64,000 bases of DNA, taken from Acinetobacter kyonggiensis (GTDB lineage: Bacteria > Pseudomonadota > Gammaproteobacteria > Pseudomonadales > Moraxellaceae). The position numbers and the translations under genes are program-made. The DNA is taken from assembly GCF_900107285.1 (NCBI RefSeq), contig NZ_FNPK01000002.1:62001-126000 (forward strand). The letters run 5' to 3'. Positions 10,106 to 18,891 of the stretch are shown piece after piece (the stretch's first letter is position 1; every line of letters starts with the position of its first letter). Under the pieces are notes generated by a model. It had not been told where the DNA came from. It ran no database searches and worked only from the letters and a program-made list of their open reading frames with translations.

Positions 10106-10831
10106 TTATTGGATGGGAAGCATCTGTGCTAAACCATCACTATTGATTCTGGCTTCAAACTTACCATTTGGGAGTATTTTTTTAGACTCAGGAATATCCC
10201 AACGCATAGTCTGACCAGCAAGTGCATAGCCCACTAGACCATTGATTAACGGTATTCTTTCGCCATTTGGATTGATATAGGTTAATTCACTCATCCGAAT
10301 ATGGCTTTTCGTATTGTTCTGCACAATCAGCTGTTGATTCTGATATTGAAAATTCACCTGATTTAACAGCGTTAAACCATTACGCATAGCAATACTGTCA
10401 GTAGGCTGGATAAAAACGGGAATAGAATACTGTAATAATAACTGCAAGCCGGTCTGTGCATCGGCTTGTCCTGAACTTGGCAGTTCATCAATCAATAAGC
10501 GGTAAGTCTGTTCTACCGCGGTATTTTGTGAGGCAATACGAATAATTCGGATCAGCTGCTGCTGACCCGCTTTAATTTCTGTAATCGATGGGCTGGCAAC
10601 CAAGTCTCGTGTAGGATTCACTTGATCCTGACCTGAAACTTGCGACCAAATCAGCACGCGAGTTTGCGCCCGAATAGGTCGTTCACTGGTATTGGTCAGC
10701 CATATTTCTTTGGCTTTTTCCTGCGGGGAGAATGAAACAGAAATTGGAGCAACTTGCAGACTGGCTGCCAAACTGCTCAGCGAATAAAGTGAAACGATAG
10801 AAGCACAAATGAATTGTCTCAATTTGTTCAT
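10106..10831 (-). CDS. Periplasmic fimbrial chaperone, CsuC-like
   Basis: PapD-like chaperone of about 241 residues. Signal peptide ends near SLAA. The N-terminal immunoglobulin-like domain has the conserved VSFSP ... WLTNTSERPI pattern, and basic residues in QQQLIRIIR would anchor the subunit C-terminus. A second domain begins around residue 140 (PVFIQPTD). ATG at 10831 is preferred over GTG at 10843 because AGAG lies 9 bases upstream of it. It lies between the major subunit and the usher genes. Confidence 0.9.
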   Translation of the reverse strand: MNKLRQFICASIVSLYSLSSLAASLQVAPISVSFSPQEKAKEIWLTNTSERPIRAQTRVLIWSQVSGQDQVNPTRDLVASPSITEIKAGQQQLIRIIRIASQNTAVEQTYRLLIDELPSSGQADAQTGLQLLLQYSIPVFIQPTDSIAMRNGLTLLNQVNFQYQNQQLIVQNNTKSHIRMSELTYINPNGERIPLINGLVGYALAGQTMRWDIPESKKILPNGKFEARINSDGLAQMLPIQ

Positions 10832-10866
10832 ATACTGCGTCACTCTATTCGTACAGCTCTAACCAA

Positions 10867-11334
10867 TTAGTAAGTTACAGTTGCAACTACTGTATCTACA
10901 TAATTACCAGCTTCAACGTTGGTATCACCCGCTAACTTAGCATAGACAGGAATTGCTTGGTCTTTACCATTACCTGTTTTTGATAATAAGTTGACAGCAT
11001 CCCACTCTGTTGTACGGGTAGAGTCTTGATACAATTTATATGGAATTTTGCTGGTTGAAGCAGTATTGGTATTACTCATTTTACCATTACCTGCCAAAGC
11101 AATTTTATAGGGTGTATTTAAAGTACAAGTAACATTTAACTGGCCTTTCGCATTGCTTGCAGATTTAGTAGAACGATCAACAGAAGCAAATTCCACGTCT
11201 TGAGCCGCAGTAAACTTACATGATTCATTTACTGTAAGTTTAACCTCAAATTGAGTAGAATCAGTGCCTGCTGCATGTGCTACTGTAAAAAGAGAAGAAA
11301 AACCTAGAACTGCCGAAACAATGACTTTTTTCAT
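10867..11334 (-). CDS. CsuA/B-like major fimbrial subunit (SCPU domain)
   Basis: First gene of the fimbrial operon, about 155 residues from ATG at 11334, where the signal peptide MKKVIVSAV...AHA begins. GGGG lies 6 bases upstream. The longer frame from 11367 would put an unrelated 11-residue extension ahead of the signal peptide. One SCPU domain follows, with Cys in ESCKFT and VTCTLNTPY, the IPYKLYQD block and terminal TVTY. The high Thr/Ala/Lys/Asn content and first position suggest the major rod subunit. Confidence 0.9.
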   Translation of the reverse strand: MKKVIVSAVLGFSSLFTVAHAAGTDSTQFEVKLTVNESCKFTAAQDVEFASVDRSTKSASNAKGQLNVTCTLNTPYKIALAGNGKMSNTNTASTSKIPYKLYQDSTRTTEWDAVNLLSKTGNGKDQAIPVYAKLAGDTNVEAGNYVDTVVATVTY

Positions 11335-11347
11335 GAAATGCCCCATA

Positions 11348-11369
11348 TAATGTGAAGGATGACACATTA
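11348..11369 (-). promoter_or_regulatory. 5' UTR stem-loop ahead of the fimbrial operon
   Basis: TAATGTG (11348-11354) and CACATTA (11363-11369) are perfect 7-base inverted arms with an 8-base loop, in the leader just upstream of the ribosome binding site of the major subunit gene. It could affect mRNA stability or translation. Its function is unknown. Confidence 0.45.
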
Positions 11370-11387
11370 AATTAAAATATGGGGTGG

Positions 11388-11415
11388 ATTATAGGCTTTT
11401 TTTTGATCTTGTAAA
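11388..11415 (-). promoter_or_regulatory. Promoter of the Csu-like fimbrial operon
   Basis: On the minus strand, TTTACA (11410-11415) and TATAAT (11388-11393) are separated by 16 bases, about 55 bases upstream of the major subunit ATG. This is a good sigma-70-type match. Confidence 0.65.
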
Positions 11416-11614
11416 GCACTTAAGTAAAAATTTAATTATAAAATTCATCCTATTATTTTAGATATTCATCCCCCTTATTTAACCTTGTCCCCCACATGAT
11501 GTGTGCTGAGTTTATGCAAGAATCTCGTGCCTAGACTTTTAAGCAAAAATTCTACTTTTAGATTTTTTATTTTTAGGGGGGATTACCGTAAGTTGTAGGG
11601 AAAATTACAGACAA

Positions 11615-11645
11615 AAAAAGATCCTTGATCATCAAGAATCTTTTT
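11615..11645 (-). terminator. Hairpin with A/T tails, probable original tRNA-Ser terminator
   Basis: AAAAAGAT and CTTGA arms pair with TCAAG and ATCTTTTT around a short loop, making a bidirectional intrinsic terminator. Read on the minus strand it directly follows the tRNA-Ser 3'-end fragment at 11650-11667, as expected for the terminator of a tRNA gene. Confidence 0.6.
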
Positions 11646-11649
11646 AGAT

Positions 11650-11667
11650 ATTTGGCGGAAGCAGTGA
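11650..11667 (-). repeat. tRNA-Ser 3'-end duplicate (attachment-site-like repeat)
   Basis: ATTTGGCGGAAGCAGTGA here matches ATTTGGCGGAAGCGGTGA at 40919-40936 in 17 of 18 bases. The latter is the 3' end (CCA, discriminator, acceptor strand) of the intact tRNA-Ser(UGA). The rest of the tRNA is absent. An integrase remnant lies 0.2 kb inside. This is the arrangement of att sites left when an integrative element inserts into a tRNA 3' end. Confidence 0.6.
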
Positions 11668-11782
11668 CAGTCATATTTACAACTTAAATAATTGATATAT
11701 TTTTATAAATTTAATTTCTTACTACTATTTTTTACTGCTTTATATTTTATTATTTTTTTAATTATTTCTTATAGATAATTAT

Positions 11783-11802
11783 ACGTTACTCGTTAGTAAC
11801 GT
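11783..11802. repeat. Perfect inverted repeat, 8-base arms
   Basis: ACGTTACT and AGTAACGT surround a CGTT loop in very AT-rich sequence with no promoter or gene that I can link to it. It could be an operator or recombination arm site of the lost integrase region. Confidence 0.4.
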
Positions 11803-11880
11803 TTAGTTTTAATTATAAATCATCACAATTTTCTATTACACCATAGCAATGGAATATTTTATCAATCATAGTTCTGCTGA

Positions 11881-12190
11881 CTTATTGAATCGACTCAAGT
11901 TGAGGCCCAAGTTCAAAACCATATCGTTTCAGCACCTTTTCAGAGTGACATACTTTCCAATATGTCTTTAACTGATTTAATTAAATGTATGCACGAACAG
12001 AAGCCTAAAGAAAATTGCTTAGGCTATATTAATCCAAAACAAAATTGTGCCATTACTATTCATGGTTTCTGCTCTACATTTCGTGACTGGTCTGCTGATA
12101 AAACTGATTACCCACATGAAGTTTGTGAACATGTACTTACACATAAGTTACCAGATGAGTTTTGAAGCAGCTTATTTAGAAAAAATGTAA
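11881..12190 (+). pseudogene. Tyrosine recombinase (phage/island integrase), C-terminal remnant
   Basis: Only the last ~100 residues of a P4-type integrase remain, open from about 11881. The block GYINPKQN...HGF.STFRDWSA.KTDYPHEVCEH is the catalytic C-terminal region. Three lesions are visible. The N-terminal two thirds is gone. The HxxR arginine is changed to Cys (HGFCSTF, TGC). A frameshift at about 12163 puts LPDEF before a stop, while the next frame continues EAAYLEKM with the expected catalytic Tyr. It lies just inside the tRNA-Ser repeat at 11650, so it is probably what remains of the enzyme that integrated the region. Confidence 0.85.
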
Positions 12191-12244
12191 AAGATTAATG
12201 ACTGATTGCGCTATGTGATGTGATGAATAAGTTACTTATTTGAA

Positions 12245-12306
12245 TAAACAGCATATTATTAAACTTCTGCCTTAACGAGCAGAAGACTTTTATAATATGC
12301 TGTTTA
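12245..12306. terminator. Long two-part hairpin downstream of pobA
   Basis: Perfect 15-base outer arms TAAACAGCATATTAT and ATAATATGCTGTTTA (12245-12259, 12292-12306) enclose a second stem TTCTGC/GCAGAA. It lies 48 bases past the pobA stop and most likely ends pobA transcription. Its length is unusual for a simple terminator. Confidence 0.5.
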
Positions 12307-12353
12307 GGATATTCCAAGTAAAAGTCTTCAGTATTTGCAACACAATTCACTTT

Positions 12354-13586
<1,233 letters not shown>

Positions 13587-13655
13587 TTATCTTCCCTGTC
13601 CTATCTACTTAAACTAAATTTTTTATAAAATTTCAGCTATAGTAAAACGTGAATA

Positions 13656-13685
13656 TTCACCGTATTGCGGTGATATTGACCGTAT
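13656..13685. promoter_or_regulatory. PobR-type operator: three contiguous 10-bp units
   Basis: TTCACCGTAT (13656-13665), TGCGGTGATA (13666-13675, the reverse complement of a TATCACCGCA unit) and TTGACCGTAT (13676-13685) abut exactly. Two units form a palindrome and the third is a direct repeat. This is the operator pattern described for the PcaU/PobR branch of IclR regulators. It sits between the divergent pobA and pobR genes. Confidence 0.75.
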
Positions 13686-13732
13686 ACCGGACAAAACATC
13701 ATAAATTGATGCTTTATCAGCAAGGATGCTTC

Positions 13733-14542
13733 ATGCGCTATGATTTAATTGAAAATAAGACTTCAGGTGAAACAATCACAAATGATGATTATATTTCTGG
13801 GCTTGCCAAAGGCTTAGCTTTGTTAGAGGCCTTTGGTATTGATCGGCAAAAGCTTAATGCAACTCAAATTGCTGAACGTACAGGAATCAGCCGTACCGCG
13901 GCAAGACGTTACTTACAAACTTTAAAGTTTTTAGGTTATTTGGAAACGGACGAACATTCTTTTTGGTTAACCCATAAAGTTCTACGCTTTTCGAGTTCTT
14001 ATTTAAGTTCTGCACATTTACCCAAAGTTGCCCAGCCTATTTTAAATATTTTGTGTATGCAAACCACGCTGACTTTTTCAATTGTCGTTTTAGATGATGA
14101 TGAAATTGTGCCTATTGCACGAAGTTTTTTACCCCAGCAAGATAATATGCGTGCCAGTCCTGATGGTATGCATTTAGGCAATCGTTTGCCTGCTCATGCA
14201 ACATCTACGGGTAAAGTTTTACTTGCAACGTTAAATCAAGAAGAACAAAAAAATTGGTTCAGTAAATATGGTTTAAAACGTCTAACGCCTTTTACGCTCC
14301 AAGATGAATCGGCATTTTATCAAGTGCTTAATCAAGTGGCTCAGCAAAATTATTGCTTATCAAAAGAAGAACACGAACTTGGGGTTATTGCAATTGCTGT
14401 ACCAGTATTGAACCGTCAAGGTAAAACCATTGCAGCTTTGAACTGTATGTCACAAGTTAACCGTGTTACAGAGGAATACCTCATTCAGAGTATTTTACCT
14501 TTACTTCAAAATACAGCTTATGAAATTAGAGCAATGATTTAA
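13733..14542 (+). CDS. pobR: IclR-family activator of pobA
   Basis: Transcriptional activator that responds to 4-hydroxybenzoate, about 269 residues. An N-terminal winged helix (about 25-90, with TQIAERTGISRTAARRYLQTL as recognition helix) precedes an IclR effector domain (RLPAHATSTGKVLLA; EEHELGVIAIAVPV). ATG at 13733 is chosen because AAGGA lies 8 bases upstream and the length then matches PobR. The frame upstream to 13649 runs through the operator and is not expected to be translated. Identification rests on divergence from pobA and on the operator. Confidence 0.92.
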   Translation: MRYDLIENKTSGETITNDDYISGLAKGLALLEAFGIDRQKLNATQIAERTGISRTAARRYLQTLKFLGYLETDEHSFWLTHKVLRFSSSYLSSAHLPKVAQPILNILCMQTTLTFSIVVLDDDEIVPIARSFLPQQDNMRASPDGMHLGNRLPAHATSTGKVLLATLNQEEQKNWFSKYGLKRLTPFTLQDESAFYQVLNQVAQQNYCLSKEEHELGVIAIAVPVLNRQGKTIAALNCMSQVNRVTEEYLIQSILPLLQNTAYEIRAMI

Positions 14543-14589
14543 TAGAGTGATTAATCATCAAAAAATGCCTGCCAGTATTAAACCAGAAT

Positions 14590-15008
14590 CCCATTAGCCG
14601 TACACCAGCAAACAGATCTTGTAACCCATATGGACTACATTTAAGAAACCATTTACCTGCACATGCAACATCAGCAGGTAAAACTTTACTCGCCTATCTA
14701 GATCTAGAAGAGCAAAAAAATGGTTAGAAAAATATCCATTACAACGGTTAACTGAATTTAGCTGCACAGACAACAATACCTTGCTAAAAATTCTTAAGGA
14801 AATTAAAGAACAAGATTGGTGTTATTCCAGTCAAGAACATGAATTAGGTGTTCATGCACTTGCTGTACCGATATACGGGCCAAAAGGTAATGTTGTCGTG
14901 GCATTGAATATTGTTTCCCCTATTAGTAAAAAAACGAAAGAATATTTGGTTCAATAAATTATGCCTTTACTCTTAGAAACCGAGCGGGAATTAAGGAATA
15001 TGATTTAA
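14590..15008 (+). pseudogene. Broken second IclR-family regulator (PobR/PcaU-like, C-terminal half)
   Basis: The stretch encodes the effector half of a second IclR protein paralogous to PobR: HLRNHLPAHATSAGKTLLAY, then EKYPLQRLTEF, SQEHELGVHALAVP and a tail ERELRNMI. It has a frameshift in the A7 run near 14710-14717 and an in-frame TAA near 14955. No DNA-binding half remains. In relatives the pob genes sit near the pca genes with their regulator PcaU, so this may be what is left of such a regulator. That last step is inference. Confidence 0.8.
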
Positions 15009-15108
15009 ATCCACCAAAAACAATATCTCCGTTACTATTCTATTATTGTGTGACATATCAACCATCAATGGCATAATTTTCCCTGTAACAAATGAGGCAT
15101 CCTCAAAC

Positions 15109-15996
15109 GGCTTTGTTGCACAAACCTATTCAGATACAGCGATTCAATGCTGCCTAATGATCAGATCCTTATTTCGATTATCTTTACGTATGGTCACTGG
15201 GGTTTTTCAAAGCCTGATTAAATTATCTGGATTAGATTGGACTGCCCCGAATATCAGTGATATTCGTCCTCAATCATATGTAAAAGACAGAAGCATATTG
15301 ATATTTCGATAAACTATCAAAAAAATAGTGGTGGATTACATCTACTTGTAGACATGAGAAGCACTGCTTCGCAAAGTTTAAAATTTCTAGGCGAACGAGA
15401 ATGGAAACGTAAGAGGCATCAGCCTGAATATCGCTGACAATGGCATAAACTGCACATCGGTATAGATGCTGAAACCCTGCAAATACAGGCAGTTTACCCC
15501 ACCACAAACAATGTCTGTGATTCATAAGTACTTGGTGTTTGCTCGATTAGATTCCACAAGAAGAACAAATTGATTCAATCTATACAAATGAGCTTATGAT
15601 ACTAGGCAATACCGTCATGAGATTACAGGTCGGCAAGCACATGCGGTGATTCCACCAAGAAAGAATGCCAAGCCATGGAAAGACTCAAGGGCAAGCTCCT
15701 TAGAGCGTAATCAATTACTCGAAATAATGCAGTACTTAGGCAGGACTATTGGGGAAAATAGGTCTAGTTACCATCGTCGAAGTTTGGTAGAAAACAAGAT
15801 GCATTGTATTAATGCTATTAGGAGATAAATTGAATTCAAGAAGCTTTCAAAGTCAGGGAAATGAAATTCATGCACGTGTAGCAGTGTTGAATAGATTCAC
15901 TGAACTAGGCCATCCCTTGCAAAGTGGTGCTTCTCATGTCTTAAATTTGAATAGTTTAGAGCAATGTTAACTTTTAAATCTTTGTGCAACAAAGCT
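15109..15996 (+). mobile_element. IS5-family (IS903-like) element, degenerate copy A
   Basis: Terminal inverted repeats GGCTTTGTTGCACAAA (15109-15124) and TTTGTGCAACAAAGCT (15981-15996) bound 888 bases. The transposase has many frameshifts but retains readable pieces (YSDTAIQCCLMI, HAVIPPRKNAKPWKD, YHRRSLVENKMH). The first ~40 codons are missing: the left repeat runs straight into CCTATTCAGATACAGC, the sequence that in copy C follows TCAAA, so the deletion seems to have joined at a CAAA microhomology. I see no target-site duplication. The element cannot transpose by itself. Confidence 0.88.
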
Positions 15997-16023
15997 CTTA
16001 CTCTACGATGTTTCCAGTTTGGG

Positions 16024-16470
16024 TTATTTCAAATTATTGACCATAATTTCTAAATTATTTCGAATCAGTAAGGCTAAATTAATATCGACACCTTTTAGCA
16101 TTTTTTGCTCTAGAGCTTCCACAATCAAATTACATTCCGCAATTTTATTCTGACCACTTGCAGTGAGCTGAATTAAGATTCTTCGACCATGCGTTGGATC
16201 AGAATGCTTTTCAATCCAGCCCAAACTTAATAAATCTTGCAAAATTTTATTGGCTGACTGAGGTTTTATAAATGAACGCTCTGCCAATTTAGCATTTGAC
16301 AGACTTCCTCTAGCTGCAAGTACTGACAACGCAGTGTACTGCGGTAAAGTTATATTGAGCTGTTTAAGTTGTTCTGTTAATAATTTACTAATAATCCGAT
16401 CCACTCGAGCAATCATATAACTGAGCTTAGGTGATTGATTTTCATTTGATTTCATTAAGTTGTTGGGCAT
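16024..16470 (-). CDS. hcaR: MarR-family regulator, HcaR-like repressor of hydroxycinnamate genes
   Basis: MarR winged-helix protein of 148 residues. The DNA-binding part is about 45-105 (LPQYTALSVLAARGSLSNAKLAERSFIKPQSANKIL, with wing SDPTHGRRILIQLT), and dimer helices lie at both ends. It follows the transporter gene hcaK on the minus strand, next to the divergent hcaABCDEFG genes. This is the place of HcaR in ADP1, a repressor relieved by hydroxycinnamoyl-CoA thioesters. ATG at 16470 is used; ATG at 16455 is possible but has no better binding site. Confidence 0.8.
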   Translation of the reverse strand: MPNNLMKSNENQSPKLSYMIARVDRIISKLLTEQLKQLNITLPQYTALSVLAARGSLSNAKLAERSFIKPQSANKILQDLLSLGWIEKHSDPTHGRRILIQLTASGQNKIAECNLIVEALEQKMLKGVDINLALLIRNNLEIMVNNLK

Positions 16471-16492
16471 ATCTACTCTGGATTAAATATGA

Positions 16493-16521
16493 TGAAGTAT
16501 GACCTATTAGATCATACTTCA
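16493..16521. promoter_or_regulatory. Perfect 10-bp inverted repeat between hcaK and hcaR
   Basis: TGAAGTATGA (16493-16502) and TCATACTTCA (16512-16521) with a 9-base spacer. It lies after the hcaK stop and before hcaR. There is no T-run, so a simple terminator is unlikely. It could be an HcaR autoregulatory operator or an mRNA hairpin separating the expression of the two genes. Confidence 0.5.
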
Positions 16522-16531
16522 AATCAAATAA

Positions 16532-17752
16532 TTAAGTGGAACTGCTTAATACTTGCGTTTGTTGCTTAGGTTTACCTACCAGCATTAACGCAGCTATTGC
16601 AGCAAGTAAAATCATTGGAATACTCGCCCCGATTACCATTCCAGCGCTTGAACCAAAAGACAATAGCATTCCTGCCAATAATGGCCCTGCAAAGGAACCA
16701 ATACGACCCACTGCAACAGCAGCACCTACGCCAGTCCCACGCATTTCTGTTGGATAAAATCTGGCAGCTAAGCCATAAAGTGCCGATTGCCCACCCACAA
16801 TAAATAATCCACAACCAATTGCTGATAGTGAAAGTAATGCAACTGTTGGAGAAATAGCAAGACAACATAATGCAACCAAAATTCCAGCGTAAATCAGCTT
16901 AATCACAAAATTCATGCGTAGCTTATCTAACAAGAATCCCATGAGTATTGAACCAAATATTCCACCAATGTTGTAACCAATTTGCACATAATTGGCTTCG
17001 TTTTTTGATAAACCTTGCGCACCCATCAATAGCGGTAACCAGTTTAATAAGAAATATAAAACCACCAAGGTACAGAAAAAACTAATCCAAATTTGTACCG
17101 TAGAAAAACGGCGTTCTTTGGCAAAAAGCACCTGCATAAATGGTACTGTCGCTTGAGAGCCTTTAACCAAATACGCATTCGATTCGGGTAAAAACTTCAG
17201 TAATAACGGAATCATGAATACTGGAGCCAATCCCCCAATGTAAAAAATATGACGCCATTCACTGTCCCCAGCTAAAGCCATTGCCACAAATGATGTCAGC
17301 ATACCGCCAAAAGGAATACCACTGTACATAATACTGACAGCCGTTCCTTTGTATTTATCTGAGACTGCTTCCGAAGCCAAAGTAATCATCATGGGTAAGG
17401 CTCCGCCCATACCTAATCCCGTTAAGAAACGAATTAGAATCAATACGCTATATTGACTTGCAAAAGCAGTTAAAATCGACATAATTCCAAAAAGTAAGAT
17501 ACTGAACATTAATACTTTTTTTCGTCCAATTTTATCTGCAAAACGACCACCTAATAAAGCTCCGGGCAATGTTCCCAACGTTGCTGCACTAAATGCCCAT
17601 GCCATTTGAGCATTATCCAAACCAAATTCTGCTCGCATACGCGGTGCTGCTACGCCCATTGATTGCAGGTCAAAACCCTCAAAAATTGCGATAGCAAAAC
17701 ACAGAGCAAGCGTTAATGTGGCTTTCCCTGAATGGCTTACACTTTTTTCCAT
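16532..17752 (-). CDS. hcaK: MFS aromatic-acid/H+ symporter, HcaK-like
   Basis: Inner-membrane transporter with 12 predicted membrane segments, about 406 residues. The AAHS-type signature FEGFDLQSMGVAAP in TM1 and GGRFADKIGRKKVL in the 2-3 loop are clear, as is RFLTGLGMGGALPM in TM4. It belongs to the PcaK/VanK/HcaK group. The hca context points to uptake of hydroxycinnamates. ATG at 17752 with AAGG 9 bases upstream is used. ATG at 17758 and TTG at 17773 are in-frame alternatives. Confidence 0.85.
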   Translation of the reverse strand: MEKSVSHSGKATLTLALCFAIAIFEGFDLQSMGVAAPRMRAEFGLDNAQMAWAFSAATLGTLPGALLGGRFADKIGRKKVLMFSILLFGIMSILTAFASQYSVLILIRFLTGLGMGGALPMMITLASEAVSDKYKGTAVSIMYSGIPFGGMLTSFVAMALAGDSEWRHIFYIGGLAPVFMIPLLLKFLPESNAYLVKGSQATVPFMQVLFAKERRFSTVQIWISFFCTLVVLYFLLNWLPLLMGAQGLSKNEANYVQIGYNIGGIFGSILMGFLLDKLRMNFVIKLIYAGILVALCCLAISPTVALLSLSAIGCGLFIVGGQSALYGLAARFYPTEMRGTGVGAAVAVGRIGSFAGPLLAGMLLSFGSSAGMVIGASIPMILLAAIAALMLVGKPKQQTQVLSSST

Positions 17753-17861
17753 TCGCATTATCCTTGTCTTCAATTTTAATTAATACACATCCTGTATAGC
17801 TATTTTTCTTTGCAAAAAATAACGTTAAAAATATCACCTAAACTTATATAAAAAACAACCA

Positions 17862-17879
17862 TTATTTTTATAAAAATAA
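17862..17879. promoter_or_regulatory. 18-bp perfect palindrome in the hcaK-hcaA divergent region
   Basis: TTATTTTTATAAAAATAA is self-complementary and lies in the 266-base AT-rich gap between the divergent hcaK and hcaA genes, which must hold both promoters. It may be an HcaR site or only a product of AT-richness. No other strong element is visible there. Confidence 0.3.
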
Positions 17880-18018
17880 AATAATGTTTATTAAAATGAA
17901 TAAATACAGTAGTTTATAAAATAAATACAAAATAAGTTAAAAAAGACTTGAATGTAAGTTTAACTGATATTAAATTAAAACCCATGTAGCAACCCTCAGT
18001 CATCATGGAGAAACAAAA

Positions 18019-18852
18019 ATGACTTATGAAAATCGTTGGAAAACAGTGGATGTCAAAGTAGAAGCTGGTATTGCTTGGGTGACGTTAAACCGCCCAGAAA
18101 AGAAAAATGCAATGAGTCCTACTCTCAATAAAGAAATGATTGATGTTTTAGAAACATTAGAATTAAATCAAGAAGCCGGTGTTGTTGTACTTACTGGTGC
18201 AGGCGATTCTTGGACAGCGGGAATGGACTTAAAAGAATACTTCCGTGAGGTAGATTCACAGCCTGAAATCTACAATGAGCGTATTCGTCGTGACTCATGT
18301 CGTTGGCAGTGGCAATTACTTCGTATGTACTCTAAACCAACCATTGCGATGGTCAATGGCTGGTGTTTTGGCGGTGGTTTTTCACCTTTAGTAGCCTGTG
18401 ACTTGGCCATTTCAGCTGATGAAGCCACATTTGGTCTGTCTGAAATTAACTGGGGGATTCCACCCGGAAATTTGGTGAGTAAAGCTATGGCAGACACTGT
18501 AGGCCATCGTACTGCACTTTATTACATTATGACCGGTAAAACATTTACAGGCCAAGAAGCTGAAAAAATGGGTCTAGTAAATAAAAGTGTTCCACTCGAA
18601 CAGTTAAAAGCAGAAGTTACTGAACTGGCCAATATTCTGCTGGAGAAAAACCCTGTTGTACTGCGTACTGCTAAAAATGGCTTCAAGCGCTGTCGTGAAC
18701 TGACTTGGGATCAAAATGAAGATTATTTATACGCAAAACTTGATCAGTGTATTCACCGTGATACCGAAGGTGGCCGTGAAGAAGGTTTAAAACAGTTCTT
18801 GGATGAAAAAACCATTAAACCAGGTTTACAAAGCTATAAACGTACTGGCTAA
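18019..18852 (+). CDS. hcaA: Hydroxycinnamoyl-CoA hydratase-lyase
   Basis: Crotonase-family enzyme that hydrates feruloyl-, caffeoyl- and p-coumaroyl-CoA and cleaves the product to the aldehyde (vanillin, protocatechualdehyde, 4-hydroxybenzaldehyde) plus acetyl-CoA; 277 residues. NRPEKKNAMS is near the start. The oxyanion-hole regions are AGMDLKEYF and GWCFGGGFSP (about 115-123), and Glu142 in GLSEINWG matches the catalytic Glu143 of the Pseudomonas enzyme. GGAG lies 8 bases before the ATG. It is the first gene of the hcaABCDEFG run and is divergent from hcaK-hcaR. Confidence 0.93.
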   Translation: MTYENRWKTVDVKVEAGIAWVTLNRPEKKNAMSPTLNKEMIDVLETLELNQEAGVVVLTGAGDSWTAGMDLKEYFREVDSQPEIYNERIRRDSCRWQWQLLRMYSKPTIAMVNGWCFGGGFSPLVACDLAISADEATFGLSEINWGIPPGNLVSKAMADTVGHRTALYYIMTGKTFTGQEAEKMGLVNKSVPLEQLKAEVTELANILLEKNPVVLRTAKNGFKRCRELTWDQNEDYLYAKLDQCIHRDTEGGREEGLKQFLDEKTIKPGLQSYKRTG

Positions 18853-18891
18853 TTTCACACTCATTAATGGACATGTAAGGAAACATTACCC

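Noticed and set aside
13649..13732. 28-residue N-terminal extension of PobR
   Set aside because: It would be encoded by the operator itself; the ATG at 13733 has a good binding site and gives the usual length.
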